Below the pieces are notes generated by a model. That model ran no database searches, was not told the DNA's origin, and worked only from the letters and a program-made list of their open reading frames with translations. A DNA stretch of 64,000 nucleotides from an uncultured Vibrio sp. (GTDB taxonomy: Bacteria > Pseudomonadota > Gammaproteobacteria > Enterobacterales > Vibrionaceae): contig NZ_OY776223.1 in assembly GCF_963675395.1 (NCBI RefSeq), positions 2,728,001 to 2,792,000 on the forward strand, read 5' to 3'. The translations under genes and the position numbers were made by a program. Shown one piece after another: positions 53,817 through 63,159 of this stretch (positions within the stretch are counted from its first letter, which is position 1; each line of letters begins with the position of its first letter).

Positions 53817-54311
53817 ATGTCTCAAGCTTTTGCAGTTGAAGTGAAGAAAGATGCCACAAATGACGAAGTTCTTCAGTGGGTGACGTTCCAACTAGAAGAA
53901 GAAACGTATGGTATTAATGTAATGCAGGTGCGTGAAGTTCTTCGCTATACAGAAATTGCCCCTGTGCCTGGTGCGCCAGATTACGTGCTGGGTATTATTA
54001 ATCTACGTGGTAACGTGGTTACTGTTATCGATACGCGTTCACGCTTCGGCTTAATTGAAGGCGAAGTGACGGACAATACGCGTATCATTGTTATCGAATC
54101 TGAACATCAGGTGATTGGTATTCTGGTCGACAGCGTTGCAGAAGTGGTTTACCTGCGTTCTTCTGAGATCGATACTACCCCTTCTGTTGGAACTGACGAG
54201 AGTGCGAAGTTCATTCAAGGCGTCAGCAATCGTGATGGTAAGCTACTTATCTTAGTTGATTTGAACAAGCTATTAACTGAAGACGAATGGGATGATATGG
54301 CTCATCTGTAA
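53817..54311 (+). CDS. cheW: Chemotaxis coupling protein CheW
   Basis: A 164-residue adaptor linking receptors to CheA in the array. A single CheW domain (about 20-155) with EEETYGINVMQVREVLRYTEIAPVPGAP and the IINLRGNVVTVIDTR strand. A GAGG ribosome site precedes the ATG at 53817. Last recognised chemotaxis gene of the operon, followed by a DUF2802 gene after 8 bp. Confidence 0.95.
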   Translation: MSQAFAVEVKKDATNDEVLQWVTFQLEEETYGINVMQVREVLRYTEIAPVPGAPDYVLGIINLRGNVVTVIDTRSRFGLIEGEVTDNTRIIVIESEHQVIGILVDSVAEVVYLRSSEIDTTPSVGTDESAKFIQGVSNRDGKLLILVDLNKLLTEDEWDDMAHL

Positions 54312-54319
54312 TGGGCTGA

Positions 54320-54817
54320 ATGAACATGGCTGAAGTGAATTTTTTATCTATCCCCTTCATCGCTGGTGGTGTAGTTTTCGTTGTACTCTTGCTGCTCGCT
54401 TTGCAACTGCGTATTCGCTCAGGTTTGCAAAAGAAAATCGATTTTCAGAGAGTCCAATCTCGACATGCTGATAAAGAAGTACAGAAACTGAGCAAACAGT
54501 TACTGGAAGTCCGCTCTGTGGTTGTCGGCTTAGGGCAAAAGGTGACAGAGCAGCAAGATATTATCCAGCATCTTAACGAGCGTATCCGTGAGCTGGAAAA
54601 TACGGATACCGACGGGCGTTTGTATAGCCGAGCCTCTAAAATGGTTCAATTAGGTGCTGATATTAACGAGCTGATTGAAGAGTGTGAATTACCTAAAGCA
54701 GAAGCTGAACTGATGCTATCGCTACAGAAAAAGCTGGCAGGTAAAGAGAAAATCCCACCACTCAGTAGCCAACCCTCTGAAGCGTCGAGCCATCCGTCAC
54801 AAGGAAGACGACGTTAG
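54320..54817 (+). CDS. DUF2802 membrane-anchored coiled-coil protein
   Basis: A 165-residue protein with one N-terminal transmembrane helix (about 8-29, IPFIAGGVVFVVLLLLALQL), a coiled-coil segment (about 35-95) and a C-terminal LGADINELIEECELPKAEAELML motif (about 110-135) of DUF2802, then a Ser/Pro-rich tail. Its position directly after cheW suggests a role near flagellum or array, but no function is known to me. Start may be ATG 54320 or 54326. A terminator follows, closing the flagellar/chemotaxis block. Confidence 0.82.
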   Translation: MNMAEVNFLSIPFIAGGVVFVVLLLLALQLRIRSGLQKKIDFQRVQSRHADKEVQKLSKQLLEVRSVVVGLGQKVTEQQDIIQHLNERIRELENTDTDGRLYSRASKMVQLGADINELIEECELPKAEAELMLSLQKKLAGKEKIPPLSSQPSEASSHPSQGRRR

Positions 54818-54822
54818 ATTAG

Positions 54823-54848
54823 AAAAAGAAGCTCCGGCTTCTTTTTTT
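54823..54848 (+). terminator. Rho-independent terminator of the chemotaxis operon
   Basis: A 10-bp stem (54823-54832 with 54837-54846) closes a TCCG tetraloop and ends in T-rich sequence. It lies just after the DUF2802 stop. Confidence 0.92.
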
Positions 54849-54944
54849 ATACCTTACCTAAAACGGTAAGTTTTGCTTCTTATGAAATTGCGGTCCCATC
54901 CTTATTAATCTATATAACTATTTATGGTTAAATTTATCGAATTG

Positions 54945-54982
54945 TGTAAGTAAGTTAACAAAAATTCATGAACTTACTTACA
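54945..54982. promoter_or_regulatory. Perfect 12-bp inverted repeat upstream of ccmA
   Basis: TGTAAGTAAGTT (54945-54956) is the exact reverse complement of AACTTACTTACA (54971-54982), with a 14-nt spacer. There is no T-tract after it, so it is not a terminator. It lies 79-116 bp before the ccmA start and could be a repressor/activator operator or leader hairpin. No known regulator could be assigned. Confidence 0.65.
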
Positions 54983-55060
54983 TCTATGGTCTCTTGTTCT
55001 GTTTCGTCTTAACTAAGCTGTGCTAAGATAGCCGCTCGTTTATTATTTAGTTGAAGCCCT

Positions 55061-55678
55061 ATGTTAGAAGTGTCTAACCTTACTGCGATCCGTGACGAAA
55101 GGGTCCTGTTTGAAAACCTGAAATTTACTATAAAACCAGGCGAGCTAGTCCAAATTGAAGGGCGAAACGGAACGGGCAAAACAACGTTATTACGCATTGT
55201 TACAGGGTTAGGTGACAGAGAAGACGGCATCATCAAATGGAAGGGCGAAGAGGTTGAAAAATCTCGTGACACCTTTCATCGAGATCTGCTGTTTTTAGGC
55301 CACCAAACAGGCGTAAAACGTGAACTTACTGCATTAGAAAACTTACGTTTTTACCAGTCTATTCATAACAACCACACCTCTGATGACGACATCTTTACCG
55401 CTTTAACTCAAGTCGGCTTAGCGGGGAGAGAAGACATTCCTGTTGCGCAACTTTCAGCTGGTCAGCAACGTCGCGTAGCACTAGCGAGGCTGTGGCTAAG
55501 CAAGCAAATCTTGTGGATTCTGGATGAGCCACTTACAGCGATCGATAAGCAAGGTGTCAAAGTGTTAGAAGCCTTGTTTGCTAATCATGCTGACAATGGT
55601 GGGATTGTGGTTTTGACCACGCACCAAGATATGTTTTCTGATAGCCCGAAACTTAGAAAAATAAAATTGGGTGAGTGA
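55061..55678 (+). CDS. ccmA: Heme exporter ATP-binding protein CcmA
   Basis: A 205-residue ABC ATPase of the CcmABCD complex, which releases holo-CcmE during cytochrome c maturation. Walker [10 protein letters not shown] (34-42), signature LSAGQQRR and Walker B ILWILDEP are intact. Its stop (55676-55678) is separated by one base from the ccmB ATG, and ribosome site for ccmB lies inside its last codons. First gene of the ccm operon; a 12-bp inverted repeat lies upstream. Confidence 0.96.
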   Translation: MLEVSNLTAIRDERVLFENLKFTIKPGELVQIEGRNGTGKTTLLRIVTGLGDREDGIIKWKGEEVEKSRDTFHRDLLFLGHQTGVKRELTALENLRFYQSIHNNHTSDDDIFTALTQVGLAGREDIPVAQLSAGQQRRVALARLWLSKQILWILDEPLTAIDKQGVKVLEALFANHADNGGIVVLTTHQDMFSDSPKLRKIKLGE

Positions 55679-55679
55679 T

Positions 55680-56348
55680 ATGATATCGGCCATGACCACA
55701 GTTATCCGTCGTGAACTCTTGATTGCCTATCGCCGTCAAGCCGACATTTTGAACCCACTTTGGTTCTTTATAATTGTTATTACGTTGTTTCCGCTGAGTA
55801 TTGGTCCTGAACCAAATTTGTTAGCGCGTATTTCAGCAGGCATTGTTTGGGTTGCTGCATTGTTGTCTGCATTATTATCATTAGAGCGTCTATTTCGTGA
55901 TGATTTTCAAGATGGTGCGTTAGAGCAAATGATGCTTATGCCAATCCCATTGCAACTTGTGGTGATTTCGAAGGTCATAGCACACTGGTTGTTAACAGGT
56001 TTACCGCTTATTTTGATAAGCCCTCTATTAGCGGTATTACTTTCTCTGGATTTCAATACTTGGTTGGCGATTGTGTTTACGTTGTGTATAGGTACACCGG
56101 CGTTAAGTTTTATTGGTGCCATCGGGGTGGCACTGACAGTTGGGTTACAAAAGGGAGGCGTTCTTTTAAGCTTGCTTGTGCTTCCGCTCTATATCCCAAT
56201 TTTGATCTTTGCAACGTCAGCAATTGATGCAGCAGCGCTCGGGGTAGCGTATAACGGCCAACTGGCAGTGTTAGGCGCGATGTTCATGGGAGCAATGACA
56301 CTCACACCCTTTGCAATCAGCGCAGCGTTGCGCGTTAGTGTTAACTAA
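55680..56348 (+). CDS. ccmB: Heme exporter permease CcmB
   Basis: A 222-residue inner-membrane protein with six transmembrane helices, the CcmA partner. NPLWFFIIVITLFPLSIGPEP near the N-terminus and the LERLFRDDFQDGALEQM loop are strong signatures. The ATG at 55680 gives the E. coli-like start and length; an in-frame GTG at 55671 adds three residues. A 119-bp gap before ccmC holds possible small hairpins. Confidence 0.95.
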   Translation: MISAMTTVIRRELLIAYRRQADILNPLWFFIIVITLFPLSIGPEPNLLARISAGIVWVAALLSALLSLERLFRDDFQDGALEQMMLMPIPLQLVVISKVIAHWLLTGLPLILISPLLAVLLSLDFNTWLAIVFTLCIGTPALSFIGAIGVALTVGLQKGGVLLSLLVLPLYIPILIFATSAIDAAALGVAYNGQLAVLGAMFMGAMTLTPFAISAALRVSVN

Positions 56349-56467
56349 CAGTAACCGATAGTCCTTTTCTAAAGTTGATATTAGACGGACTTAAATAATG
56401 ATTCAAGCACAGCGATGGTTTCGACCTGAGAGACTGTGCCTCTATATAGCAAGAGTGAGATTGAAAA

Positions 56468-57211
56468 ATGTGGAAATGGCTACATCCTTATGCCAAGCCT
56501 GAAGCAGCGTACCGTCTTAGTGGTAAGTTTCTGCCTTGGTTTTCTGTATTGGCCCTCGTTTTTTTAACGGCAGGTACCATTTGGGGGCTAGCGTATGCAC
56601 CTTCAGATTACCAACAGGGTGACAGTTTCCGTATCATCTATATTCATGTTCCTTCCGCAATGTGGTCGATGGGCGCTTACTTGTCGATGGCGATTGCTGC
56701 CTTTATTGGTTTGGTATGGCAAGTTCGACTTTCCGATATGGCAGCCCTAGCGATGGCCCCAATAGGAGCGGTATATACCTTTATTGCTCTTGTGACTGGC
56801 GCAGTATGGGGTAAGCCAATGTGGGGAACCTGGTGGGTATGGGATGCACGCCTTACTTCTGAACTCATTCTTCTGTTTTTATACTTGGGTGTTATTGCGC
56901 TATATCATGCTTTTGATGATCAAAAGACCGCAGCAAAAGCCGCAGGTATTTTAGCGATCGTTGGTGTTGTGAACCTGCCAATCATTCACTTTTCTGTGGA
57001 GTGGTGGAATACGTTACACCAAGGCGCAACTATCACTAAATTCGAACAACCATCCATTTCAGCTGACATGCTCTGGCCTCTGCTGCTGAACATCTTTGGT
57101 TTTGCGTTCTTCTTTGGTGCGGTGACTTTGGTGCGTTTCAGAAATGAAATCATTAGTAAAGAGAGTCACCGTCCTTGGGTACGTCAAATTGCAACCGAAA
57201 AAACTCAGTGA
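56468..57211 (+). CDS. ccmC: Heme handling protein CcmC
   Basis: A 247-residue, six-helix inner-membrane protein that transfers heme to CcmE. The tryptophan-rich heme-handling motif WGTWWVWD lies at 119-126, with conserved histidines in IYIHVPSAMW (H60) and in IIHFSVEWWN. Sequence and length match E. coli CcmC. ccmD follows after 11 bp. Confidence 0.96.
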   Translation: MWKWLHPYAKPEAAYRLSGKFLPWFSVLALVFLTAGTIWGLAYAPSDYQQGDSFRIIYIHVPSAMWSMGAYLSMAIAAFIGLVWQVRLSDMAALAMAPIGAVYTFIALVTGAVWGKPMWGTWWVWDARLTSELILLFLYLGVIALYHAFDDQKTAAKAAGILAIVGVVNLPIIHFSVEWWNTLHQGATITKFEQPSISADMLWPLLLNIFGFAFFFGAVTLVRFRNEIISKESHRPWVRQIATEKTQ

Positions 57212-57222
57212 GGTAGTTAACT

Positions 57223-57429
57223 ATGTATTTTGAATCTCTGAGCGACTTTTTTGCCATGGGTGGCTACGCATCATACGTATGGAGCTCGTTTGGTATCACT
57301 TTTCTATCGATGCTGATTCTCTTAATCACCAGCCTTCGTCGCGGTGATGCGTTATTGAATGAAGTGAAAGCAAAAATTGACCGTCAAGCTCGAATTGACG
57401 CAGCGAAGAATATGGAGAACACCCTATGA
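57223..57429 (+). CDS. ccmD: Heme exporter protein CcmD
   Basis: A 68-residue small membrane protein. [20 protein letters not shown] (start of the helix, about 3-22) is a strong CcmD signature; one transmembrane helix (about 15-40) is followed by a charged helix. It stabilises the CcmC-CcmE interaction and release. Its stop overlaps the ccmE ATG by 4 bp (ATGA). Confidence 0.93.
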   Translation: MYFESLSDFFAMGGYASYVWSSFGITFLSMLILLITSLRRGDALLNEVKAKIDRQARIDAAKNMENTL

Positions 57430-57911
57430 ACCCGAGACGTAAAAAGAGGCTAGGTATTGTACTGGCTATCTTTGTCGGTATTAGTGCAACCATCGGTTTG
57501 ATGCTTTACGCGCTTAACCAGAATATGGACCTTTTCTACACGCCTACAGAATTGGTTAATGGTAAACCTGATGGTACGAAACCTGAAGTTGGCCAGCGTC
57601 TAAGAATCGGTGGTATGGTCGTAAACGGCTCGGTTCGTCGTGATCCTGACTCTTTGAAAGTCAGTTTTGATCTGCATGATATTGGCCCTAAAGTGACCGT
57701 TGTTTATGAAGGTATTCTTCCTGATTTATTCCGTGAAGGGCAGGGCATTGTTGCTCAAGGTGTTTTACGTGATGCGACCACCATTGAAGCATTTGAAGTG
57801 CTTGCAAAACACGATGAAGATTATATGCCACCAGAAATCGCTGCAGCGATGGAAAAGACGCATCAACCAATGAAGTACAGCTCTGAGCAGACACAAGGAA
57901 GCGGCCAATGA
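57426..57911 (+). CDS. ccmE: Heme chaperone CcmE
   Basis: A 161-residue periplasmic, N-terminally anchored heme carrier. Transmembrane helix about 9-30, OB-fold domain with [13 protein letters not shown], and the heme-binding motif [12 protein letters not shown], in which H129 forms the covalent bond to the heme vinyl group and Y133 is an axial ligand. Overlaps ccmD and ccmF by 4 bp at each end. Confidence 0.96.
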   Translation: MNPRRKKRLGIVLAIFVGISATIGLMLYALNQNMDLFYTPTELVNGKPDGTKPEVGQRLRIGGMVVNGSVRRDPDSLKVSFDLHDIGPKVTVVYEGILPDLFREGQGIVAQGVLRDATTIEAFEVLAKHDEDYMPPEIAAAMEKTHQPMKYSSEQTQGSGQ

Positions 57912-59896
57912 TTGCAGAAATCGGTCACTTTGCCCTGATACTATCGCTTGCAATGGCAGTGCTGCTTAGCATACTGCCACTTTGGGGGGCATCAAATAAC
58001 AACACCATGCTGATGAACACCGCTCGCCCGCTGTCGTGGTCGATGTTTCTCATGTTGTTGTTCTCGTTCATTATTTTATGTTGGGGGTTTTATACCAACG
58101 ATTTTACACTGCAATATGTGGCAAGTAACTCAAACAGCCAGCTACCTTGGTACTACCGTTTGACAGCGGTGTGGGGGGCGCACGAAGGCTCACTACTTCT
58201 TTGGGTGTTAATTCAGGCTGCGTGGACGGTTGCTGTTGCTACGTTCAGCCGTGGTATGCCACAGGAATCTGTCGCACGCGTGCTGGCTGTAATGGGGATG
58301 ATTTCTGTCGGCTTCCTGATGTTTATTATCTTCACATCAAGCCCATTCCTACGTACCTTGCCATTCTTCCCGGTTGACGGCCGTGACTTAAATCCACTAC
58401 TTCAGGATCCGGGTCTGATTGTGCATCCGCCAATGCTTTACATGGGATATGTTGGCTTCTCGGTTGCGTTCTCGTTTGCAATTGCCTCTCTAATGACTGG
58501 CCGTCTTGACACGGCTTGGGCTCGTTGGTCTCGTCCTTGGACAACCGCAGCATGGGTATTCCTAACACTAGGTATCGCACTCGGCTCTTGGTGGGCATAT
58601 TACGAACTCGGCTGGGGTGGCTGGTGGTTCTGGGATCCAGTAGAAAACGCCTCCTTTATGCCGTGGCTGGCTGGTACCGCATTGATGCACTCTTTGGCAG
58701 TCACTGAAAAGCGCGGCACATTTAAAGCGTGGACAGTACTGCTTGCTATCTCTGCATTCTCATTGAGTTTGCTGGGGACATTCCTAGTACGTTCGGGGAT
58801 TTTGGTCTCAGTTCATGCGTTTGCGTCCGATCCTGCTCGCGGTATGTTTATCCTTGCCTTCCTGGTATTTGTTATCGGCGGCTCGCTACTGCTGTTTGCG
58901 GTAAAAGGTGCATCGGTCCGTGTTCGTGGTAACTTTGAGTTGGTTTCACGAGAGAACGTTTTACTTGGCAACAACGTACTATTGATCGCAGCGCTGGTCG
59001 TTGTGTTAGTGGGTACGCTGCTACCGCTAGTACATAAGCAAATTGGTCTTGGCTCGGTCTCGATTGGTGCTCCGTTCTTTGACATGCTATTTGCGTGGTT
59101 GATGATGCCATTTGCCTTCTTGTTGGGTATTGGTCCGCTTATTCGCTGGAAACGAGATCAGTTGTCTTCAATCGTTAAACCAATGGTGATCTCTGGCGTG
59201 AGCGCACTGGTTTTAGCGGCGGTTTGTGTCTATCTATTCGCAGACTTCTTCCAAATTATGGCTTACATCGGCTGGGTAATGGCGATTTGGATTATCGCAA
59301 TGCACGGTTTCGAGCTACATGAACGTGCAACTCACCGTCATAGTTTTGTGGAAGGCGTAGGTAAGTTGCAGCGCAGTCACTGGGCGATGATGTTAGGGCA
59401 CATTGGCTTAGCGGTGACGATTATCGGTATTGCAATGGTGCAGAACTACAGCATTGAACGAGATGTGCGTTTGGCTCCGGGAGAGAACTTTAAGATCCAG
59501 GGTTACGATTTCTATTTCTCTGGTCTGCGTGATAAAGACGGCCCTAACTACGACGGCTATATCGCTGACTTTGAAGTCACGCATAATGGTAATTACATTA
59601 ACTCGTTGCATGCAGAAAAGCGTTTCTACCGTACTGCTAAGTCTATGATGACAGAAGCAGCGATTGACCGCGGTGTGACACGAGACCTGTACATTGCGAT
59701 GGGCGAGCGTTTAGAGGATAACCGCTCATGGGCTGTACGTATTTACTACAAACCATTCGTCCGTTGGATTTGGGCCGGTGCTTTGATCATGGCTCTTGGT
59801 GGTGGTCTGGCTATTTCAGATAAGCGTTACCGCTTCCGTAAGTCCTCATCTAACAAGAGCACTAAGTCAAAGGAGCAAGTCGCGCAATATGAATAA
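57908..59896 (+). CDS. ccmF: Heme lyase CcmF
   Basis: A 662-residue inner-membrane heme lyase subunit with about 15 helices. The heme-handling WWD motif reads [19 protein letters not shown] (about 235-254). Conserved periplasmic histidines, including [12 protein letters not shown] near 173, are present. It attaches heme to CxxCH motifs of apocytochromes with CcmH. Its stop (59894-59896) overlaps the ccmG start by 8 bp. Confidence 0.96.
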   Translation: MIAEIGHFALILSLAMAVLLSILPLWGASNNNTMLMNTARPLSWSMFLMLLFSFIILCWGFYTNDFTLQYVASNSNSQLPWYYRLTAVWGAHEGSLLLWVLIQAAWTVAVATFSRGMPQESVARVLAVMGMISVGFLMFIIFTSSPFLRTLPFFPVDGRDLNPLLQDPGLIVHPPMLYMGYVGFSVAFSFAIASLMTGRLDTAWARWSRPWTTAAWVFLTLGIALGSWWAYYELGWGGWWFWDPVENASFMPWLAGTALMHSLAVTEKRGTFKAWTVLLAISAFSLSLLGTFLVRSGILVSVHAFASDPARGMFILAFLVFVIGGSLLLFAVKGASVRVRGNFELVSRENVLLGNNVLLIAALVVVLVGTLLPLVHKQIGLGSVSIGAPFFDMLFAWLMMPFAFLLGIGPLIRWKRDQLSSIVKPMVISGVSALVLAAVCVYLFADFFQIMAYIGWVMAIWIIAMHGFELHERATHRHSFVEGVGKLQRSHWAMMLGHIGLAVTIIGIAMVQNYSIERDVRLAPGENFKIQGYDFYFSGLRDKDGPNYDGYIADFEVTHNGNYINSLHAEKRFYRTAKSMMTEAAIDRGVTRDLYIAMGERLEDNRSWAVRIYYKPFVRWIWAGALIMALGGGLAISDKRYRFRKSSSNKSTKSKEQVAQYE

Positions 59897-60443
59897 GAAA
59901 GTCTTGTTTATCCCGTTAATCGCTTTCATGGTTCTAGCCGGGATCTTTGCAACTCAGTTGATGCGTAACCAAGAGGGTGATGATCCAACAAAATTGGAGT
60001 CTGTGCTCGTTGGTAAACCTGTACCTGCGTTTCACCTCGAAGATCTGGCTGAGCCGGGCAAAGAATATGATCAATCTATTTTCAAAGGCGAACCTTTGCT
60101 GCTTAACGTTTGGGCCACGTGGTGTCCGACTTGTTATGCGGAGCATAAGTATTTAAATGAGCTGGCTGGTAAAGGCGTCAAGATCATTGGTATGAACTAC
60201 AAAGATGATCGCAACAAAGCGGTAGGGTGGTTAAATGATTTGGGCAACCCTTACCTGATTAGCTTGTTTGACGGCAGCGGTATGTTGGGCCTAGACCTTG
60301 GGGTTTATGGTGCACCAGAAACATTCATTATTGATGCCAATGGTGTTGTGCGTTATCGCCACGTTGGGGATGTTAATCCACGTAACTGGTCTGAGACATT
60401 AGAACCGCTTTACAATCAACTGGTTGAGGAGGCGAAGCTATGA
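59889..60443 (+). CDS. ccmG: Thiol:disulfide reductase CcmG (DsbE)
   Basis: A 184-residue, N-terminally anchored periplasmic thioredoxin-like protein that keeps apocytochrome c cysteines reduced. Signal anchor about 5-24; active site WCPTC with C79 and C82; YGAPETF supplies the cis-proline loop. The ATG at 59889 is chosen; an open upstream frame inside ccmF is rejected. Stop overlaps ccmH start by 4 bp. Confidence 0.95.
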   Translation: MNKKVLFIPLIAFMVLAGIFATQLMRNQEGDDPTKLESVLVGKPVPAFHLEDLAEPGKEYDQSIFKGEPLLLNVWATWCPTCYAEHKYLNELAGKGVKIIGMNYKDDRNKAVGWLNDLGNPYLISLFDGSGMLGLDLGVYGAPETFIIDANGVVRYRHVGDVNPRNWSETLEPLYNQLVEEAKL

Positions 60444-60925
60444 AAAAGCTGATTCTGGCTGTCTTTGCAGCGCTGACATTCTCGTTAGCGACTCATGCTG
60501 CTATTGAAGTGTACGAGTTTGACAACCTCAAACAAGAACAGCAGTTCAAAGAGCTAAGCCACACTCTGCGCTGCCCTAAATGTCAAAACAACACGATTTC
60601 TGATTCTAATGCTGAGCTTGCTCAGGACTTACGCCACAAAGTGTATGAAATGACCAAAGAGGGTAAGTCTAAACAAGAGATCGTCGACTACATGGTCGCG
60701 CGTTACGGTAACTTTGTGACTTACAATCCGCCATTTACTCTTGCTACGGCTATTTTATGGCTGGGACCCCTTGCAGTTGTTCTGGGTGGATTTGCTTTGA
60801 TCGTATTACGTAGTCGCAAATCAAAGGCAAAAGTAGTCGCAAGTAGTGATGAACAATGGGACGCACAAAAAGAAGCTCGCCTTAAAGCATTGCTTGAAGA
60901 AGAGAACGACGGAGATAAGAAGTAA
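60440..60925 (+). CDS. ccmH: Cytochrome c maturation protein CcmH
   Basis: A 161-residue membrane-anchored thiol oxidoreductase. Signal peptide 1-20, redox motif LRCPKCQN with C45 and C48, conserved ARYGNFVTYNPP, and a C-terminal transmembrane helix (about 105-125). It is the short CcmH form; the TPR part of the E. coli fusion protein is a separate gene here (ccmI). Overlaps ccmG and, by one base, ccmI. Confidence 0.95.
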   Translation: MKKLILAVFAALTFSLATHAAIEVYEFDNLKQEQQFKELSHTLRCPKCQNNTISDSNAELAQDLRHKVYEMTKEGKSKQEIVDYMVARYGNFVTYNPPFTLATAILWLGPLAVVLGGFALIVLRSRKSKAKVVASSDEQWDAQKEARLKALLEEENDGDKK

Positions 60926-62139
60926 TGACACTATTTTGGATTTCTACTGTTGTTCTTACCCTGATCGCTTGTACTTTAGTCGCTATGCCGTTACTCAAAC
61001 AAAAAGCGAACAACGATGAAGTATTACGTGATGAACTTAACAAAGCGTTTTACAAAGATCGTTTATCAGAGCTACAAGAAGAGACCGAAGAAGGCCTGGT
61101 TGAGAGTCAGGAAGAGCTGATCTCGGATCTCAAGCAATCTTTGCTGGATGATATTCCGGGAGGTAACGGACACAAAGAAACAAAAATTTCTCCTGTCGCT
61201 GTTTTGATTCCATCCGTCATTTTGACGGTCGTATTAAGCTATGGTTTGTACTACCAATTTGGCGCCTCTCAGGAAGTGGTTCGATGGCAGGAAGTGTCAG
61301 CAAACTTACCAGAGTTATCGAAGAAACTGATGTCGTCGTCAGCAGAACCGCTGAGTGATGAAGAGATGGCGGATTTAACCTTAGCGTTACGTACTCGTCT
61401 GCATTATCAACCGGAAGATTCAACGGGGTGGTTGCTGTTGGGGCGTATTGCTTTGGCCAATCGTGATGTTTCCACTGCGATCGATTCGATGGAAAAGTCG
61501 TTCAACCTTGAGCCTAAAGACCCGGATATTATGCTGGGGTACGCGCAAGCTCTGATGCTTTCTCAAGAAGAAATGGATCAGAATACGGCCCGTTCTCTGC
61601 TCGGACAACTGGTGCAACAAGACCGAGTGGATCTGCGTGTCTTCTCGCTGCTTGCATTCGATGCCTTTGAGCGTCAAGACTACCCAGCGGCGATAAAATA
61701 CTGGGGTGTGATGCAACAGATGATTGGCCCTGAAGATAGCCGCTATGAAATGCTTTCTCGCAGTATTGATAGTGCGCGTAAGCAAATGGGCGAAGCGGTT
61801 TCTCCGGATAAAAGTGTTGCGGTTACCATCAGTCTTGCTCCTGAAGCTCAGGTCGATCCTAATGGAGTACTTATTGTGTCTGTTCACCGTGCTGATGGCT
61901 CCCCAATGCCGGTAGCCGCTGCTCGTTACCCGTTAGCGTCGTTCCCACGAACAGTGGTTCTGGATGATGGCAATGCCATGATGCAGGGTTCAAAGTTGTC
62001 TTCATTGGACAAACTTATGGTGCGTGCGCGTGTCGATTCGGATGGCAACGTGGCAACTCGAGATCATGACTGGCACGGCGAAAGTGGTGTGGTCGAATTT
62101 GGGCAACCTGTTGAAGTTATTATCAATAAACAATTTTAA
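60925..62139 (+). CDS. ccmI: Cytochrome c maturation TPR protein CcmI
   Basis: A 404-residue apocytochrome chaperone. Two N-terminal transmembrane helices (about 3-22 and 92-112) flank a cytoplasmic leucine-zipper-like loop; periplasmic TPR repeats (about 150-275) bind the apocytochrome C-terminus; a beta-rich C-terminal domain (about 290-404) completes it. Corresponds to the C-terminal half of E. coli CcmH. Last gene of the ccm operon, with a terminator after it. Confidence 0.93.
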   Translation: MTLFWISTVVLTLIACTLVAMPLLKQKANNDEVLRDELNKAFYKDRLSELQEETEEGLVESQEELISDLKQSLLDDIPGGNGHKETKISPVAVLIPSVILTVVLSYGLYYQFGASQEVVRWQEVSANLPELSKKLMSSSAEPLSDEEMADLTLALRTRLHYQPEDSTGWLLLGRIALANRDVSTAIDSMEKSFNLEPKDPDIMLGYAQALMLSQEEMDQNTARSLLGQLVQQDRVDLRVFSLLAFDAFERQDYPAAIKYWGVMQQMIGPEDSRYEMLSRSIDSARKQMGEAVSPDKSVAVTISLAPEAQVDPNGVLIVSVHRADGSPMPVAAARYPLASFPRTVVLDDGNAMMQGSKLSSLDKLMVRARVDSDGNVATRDHDWHGESGVVEFGQPVEVIINKQF

Positions 62140-62194
62140 TGGTTGCGAGTCATATCCATATAGTGGTATGGCTCTAAACTATCGAGTAGAATGA

Positions 62195-62226
62195 CAAAGG
62201 CCAGCTTATGCTGGCCTTGTTTTTAT
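62195..62226 (+). terminator. Rho-independent terminator of the ccm operon
   Basis: A 9-bp stem (62197-62205 with 62210-62218), TTAT loop, followed by GTTTTTAT. Lies 55 bp after the ccmI stop. Confidence 0.9.
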
Positions 62227-62312
62227 ACTTAAGTGGCTTTTAAACTGCATTAGATTCGTGCGTTTTATAGCGAGGTTACTTCAGTATATTAATAGTCGTT
62301 ATGGAACGTAGA

Positions 62313-63083
62313 ATGTATAACAAGGGTAAATCCATCTTCTTAATGCTGTTAGCACTTGGACTGGTTGGCTGTTCAAGTGCTCCTGAGGAGACAGCGACAG
62401 AAGAAACAAATCAAACGACTTCTGATGTGTACGATCCGTTAGAAGGCTTTAACCGTGCCATGTGGGATATCAACTACGATTACTTGGACCCGTATTTAGT
62501 GCGCCCGGTGTCATTAGCCTACGTGGAATATACGCCTACACCGGTTCGCTATGGTATTGCTAACTTTCTGGCCAACTTAGATGAGCCGGCAAGCATGGTT
62601 AACAACCTGCTCATGGGTAACGGCGGTAAAGCCGTGGATCACTTTAACCGATTCTGGCTTAACTCGACATTTGGCCTACTTGGTTTGGTTGATGTCGCGA
62701 CTGCTGCGGGGATTACAAAATACGATGAAAAAGCCTTCAGTGACGCTGTCGGCCATTACGGAGTAGGCAATGGTCCTTACTTTATGGTTCCGGGATACGG
62801 TCCGTATACGTTACGCGAAGTCACCGATACGGTAGACAGTATGTATGTTCCACTGACCTATCTAAACTTCTGGGCGAGCCTTGGTAAGTGGGCGTTCGAA
62901 GGCATGGAAAAACGCGCGTTGCTTGTTCCTCAGGAAGCTCAGTTAGACAACTCACCAGATCCTTATATCTTAACGCGTGATATTTATATCCAGCGCCAAA
63001 ACTTTAAAGCAGAAGTAGAGACCGTTAAAGAAGTCGACGCTGAAGAAGAAGCTTATCTGGATGAATATTTAGACGACTTTTAA
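62313..63083 (+). CDS. mlaA: Outer-membrane lipid asymmetry lipoprotein MlaA (VacJ)
   Basis: A 256-residue lipoprotein that removes mislocalised phospholipids from the outer leaflet, working with MlaBCDEF. Lipobox LVGC, acylated cysteine near residue 20; conserved DPLEGFNRAMWDINYDYLDPYLVRPV and GPYFMVPGYGPYTLRE regions, each read as family signatures. The ATG at 62313 is preferred since GGAAC is correctly placed before it; an ATG at 62301 adds four residues without a ribosome site. The acidic C-terminal tail (EEEAYLDEYLDDF) is likely disordered. Confidence 0.93.
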   Translation: MYNKGKSIFLMLLALGLVGCSSAPEETATEETNQTTSDVYDPLEGFNRAMWDINYDYLDPYLVRPVSLAYVEYTPTPVRYGIANFLANLDEPASMVNNLLMGNGGKAVDHFNRFWLNSTFGLLGLVDVATAAGITKYDEKAFSDAVGHYGVGNGPYFMVPGYGPYTLREVTDTVDSMYVPLTYLNFWASLGKWAFEGMEKRALLVPQEAQLDNSPDPYILTRDIYIQRQNFKAEVETVKEVDAEEEAYLDEYLDDF

Positions 63084-63111
63084 ACCGCTTCAGTTAAAAA
63101 CACGTGATATG

Positions 63112-63142
63112 AAAAAGGCTTAGCAGTTGCTAAGCCTTTTTC
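63112..63142. terminator. Bidirectional terminator between mlaA and fadL-like gene
   Basis: A 13-bp perfect stem (63112-63124 with 63129-63141) with a 4-nt loop. A5 leads and T5 ends the stem, so it can terminate both convergent genes. Confidence 0.93.
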
Positions 63143-63159
63143 GTTAATGATGTATTCGA

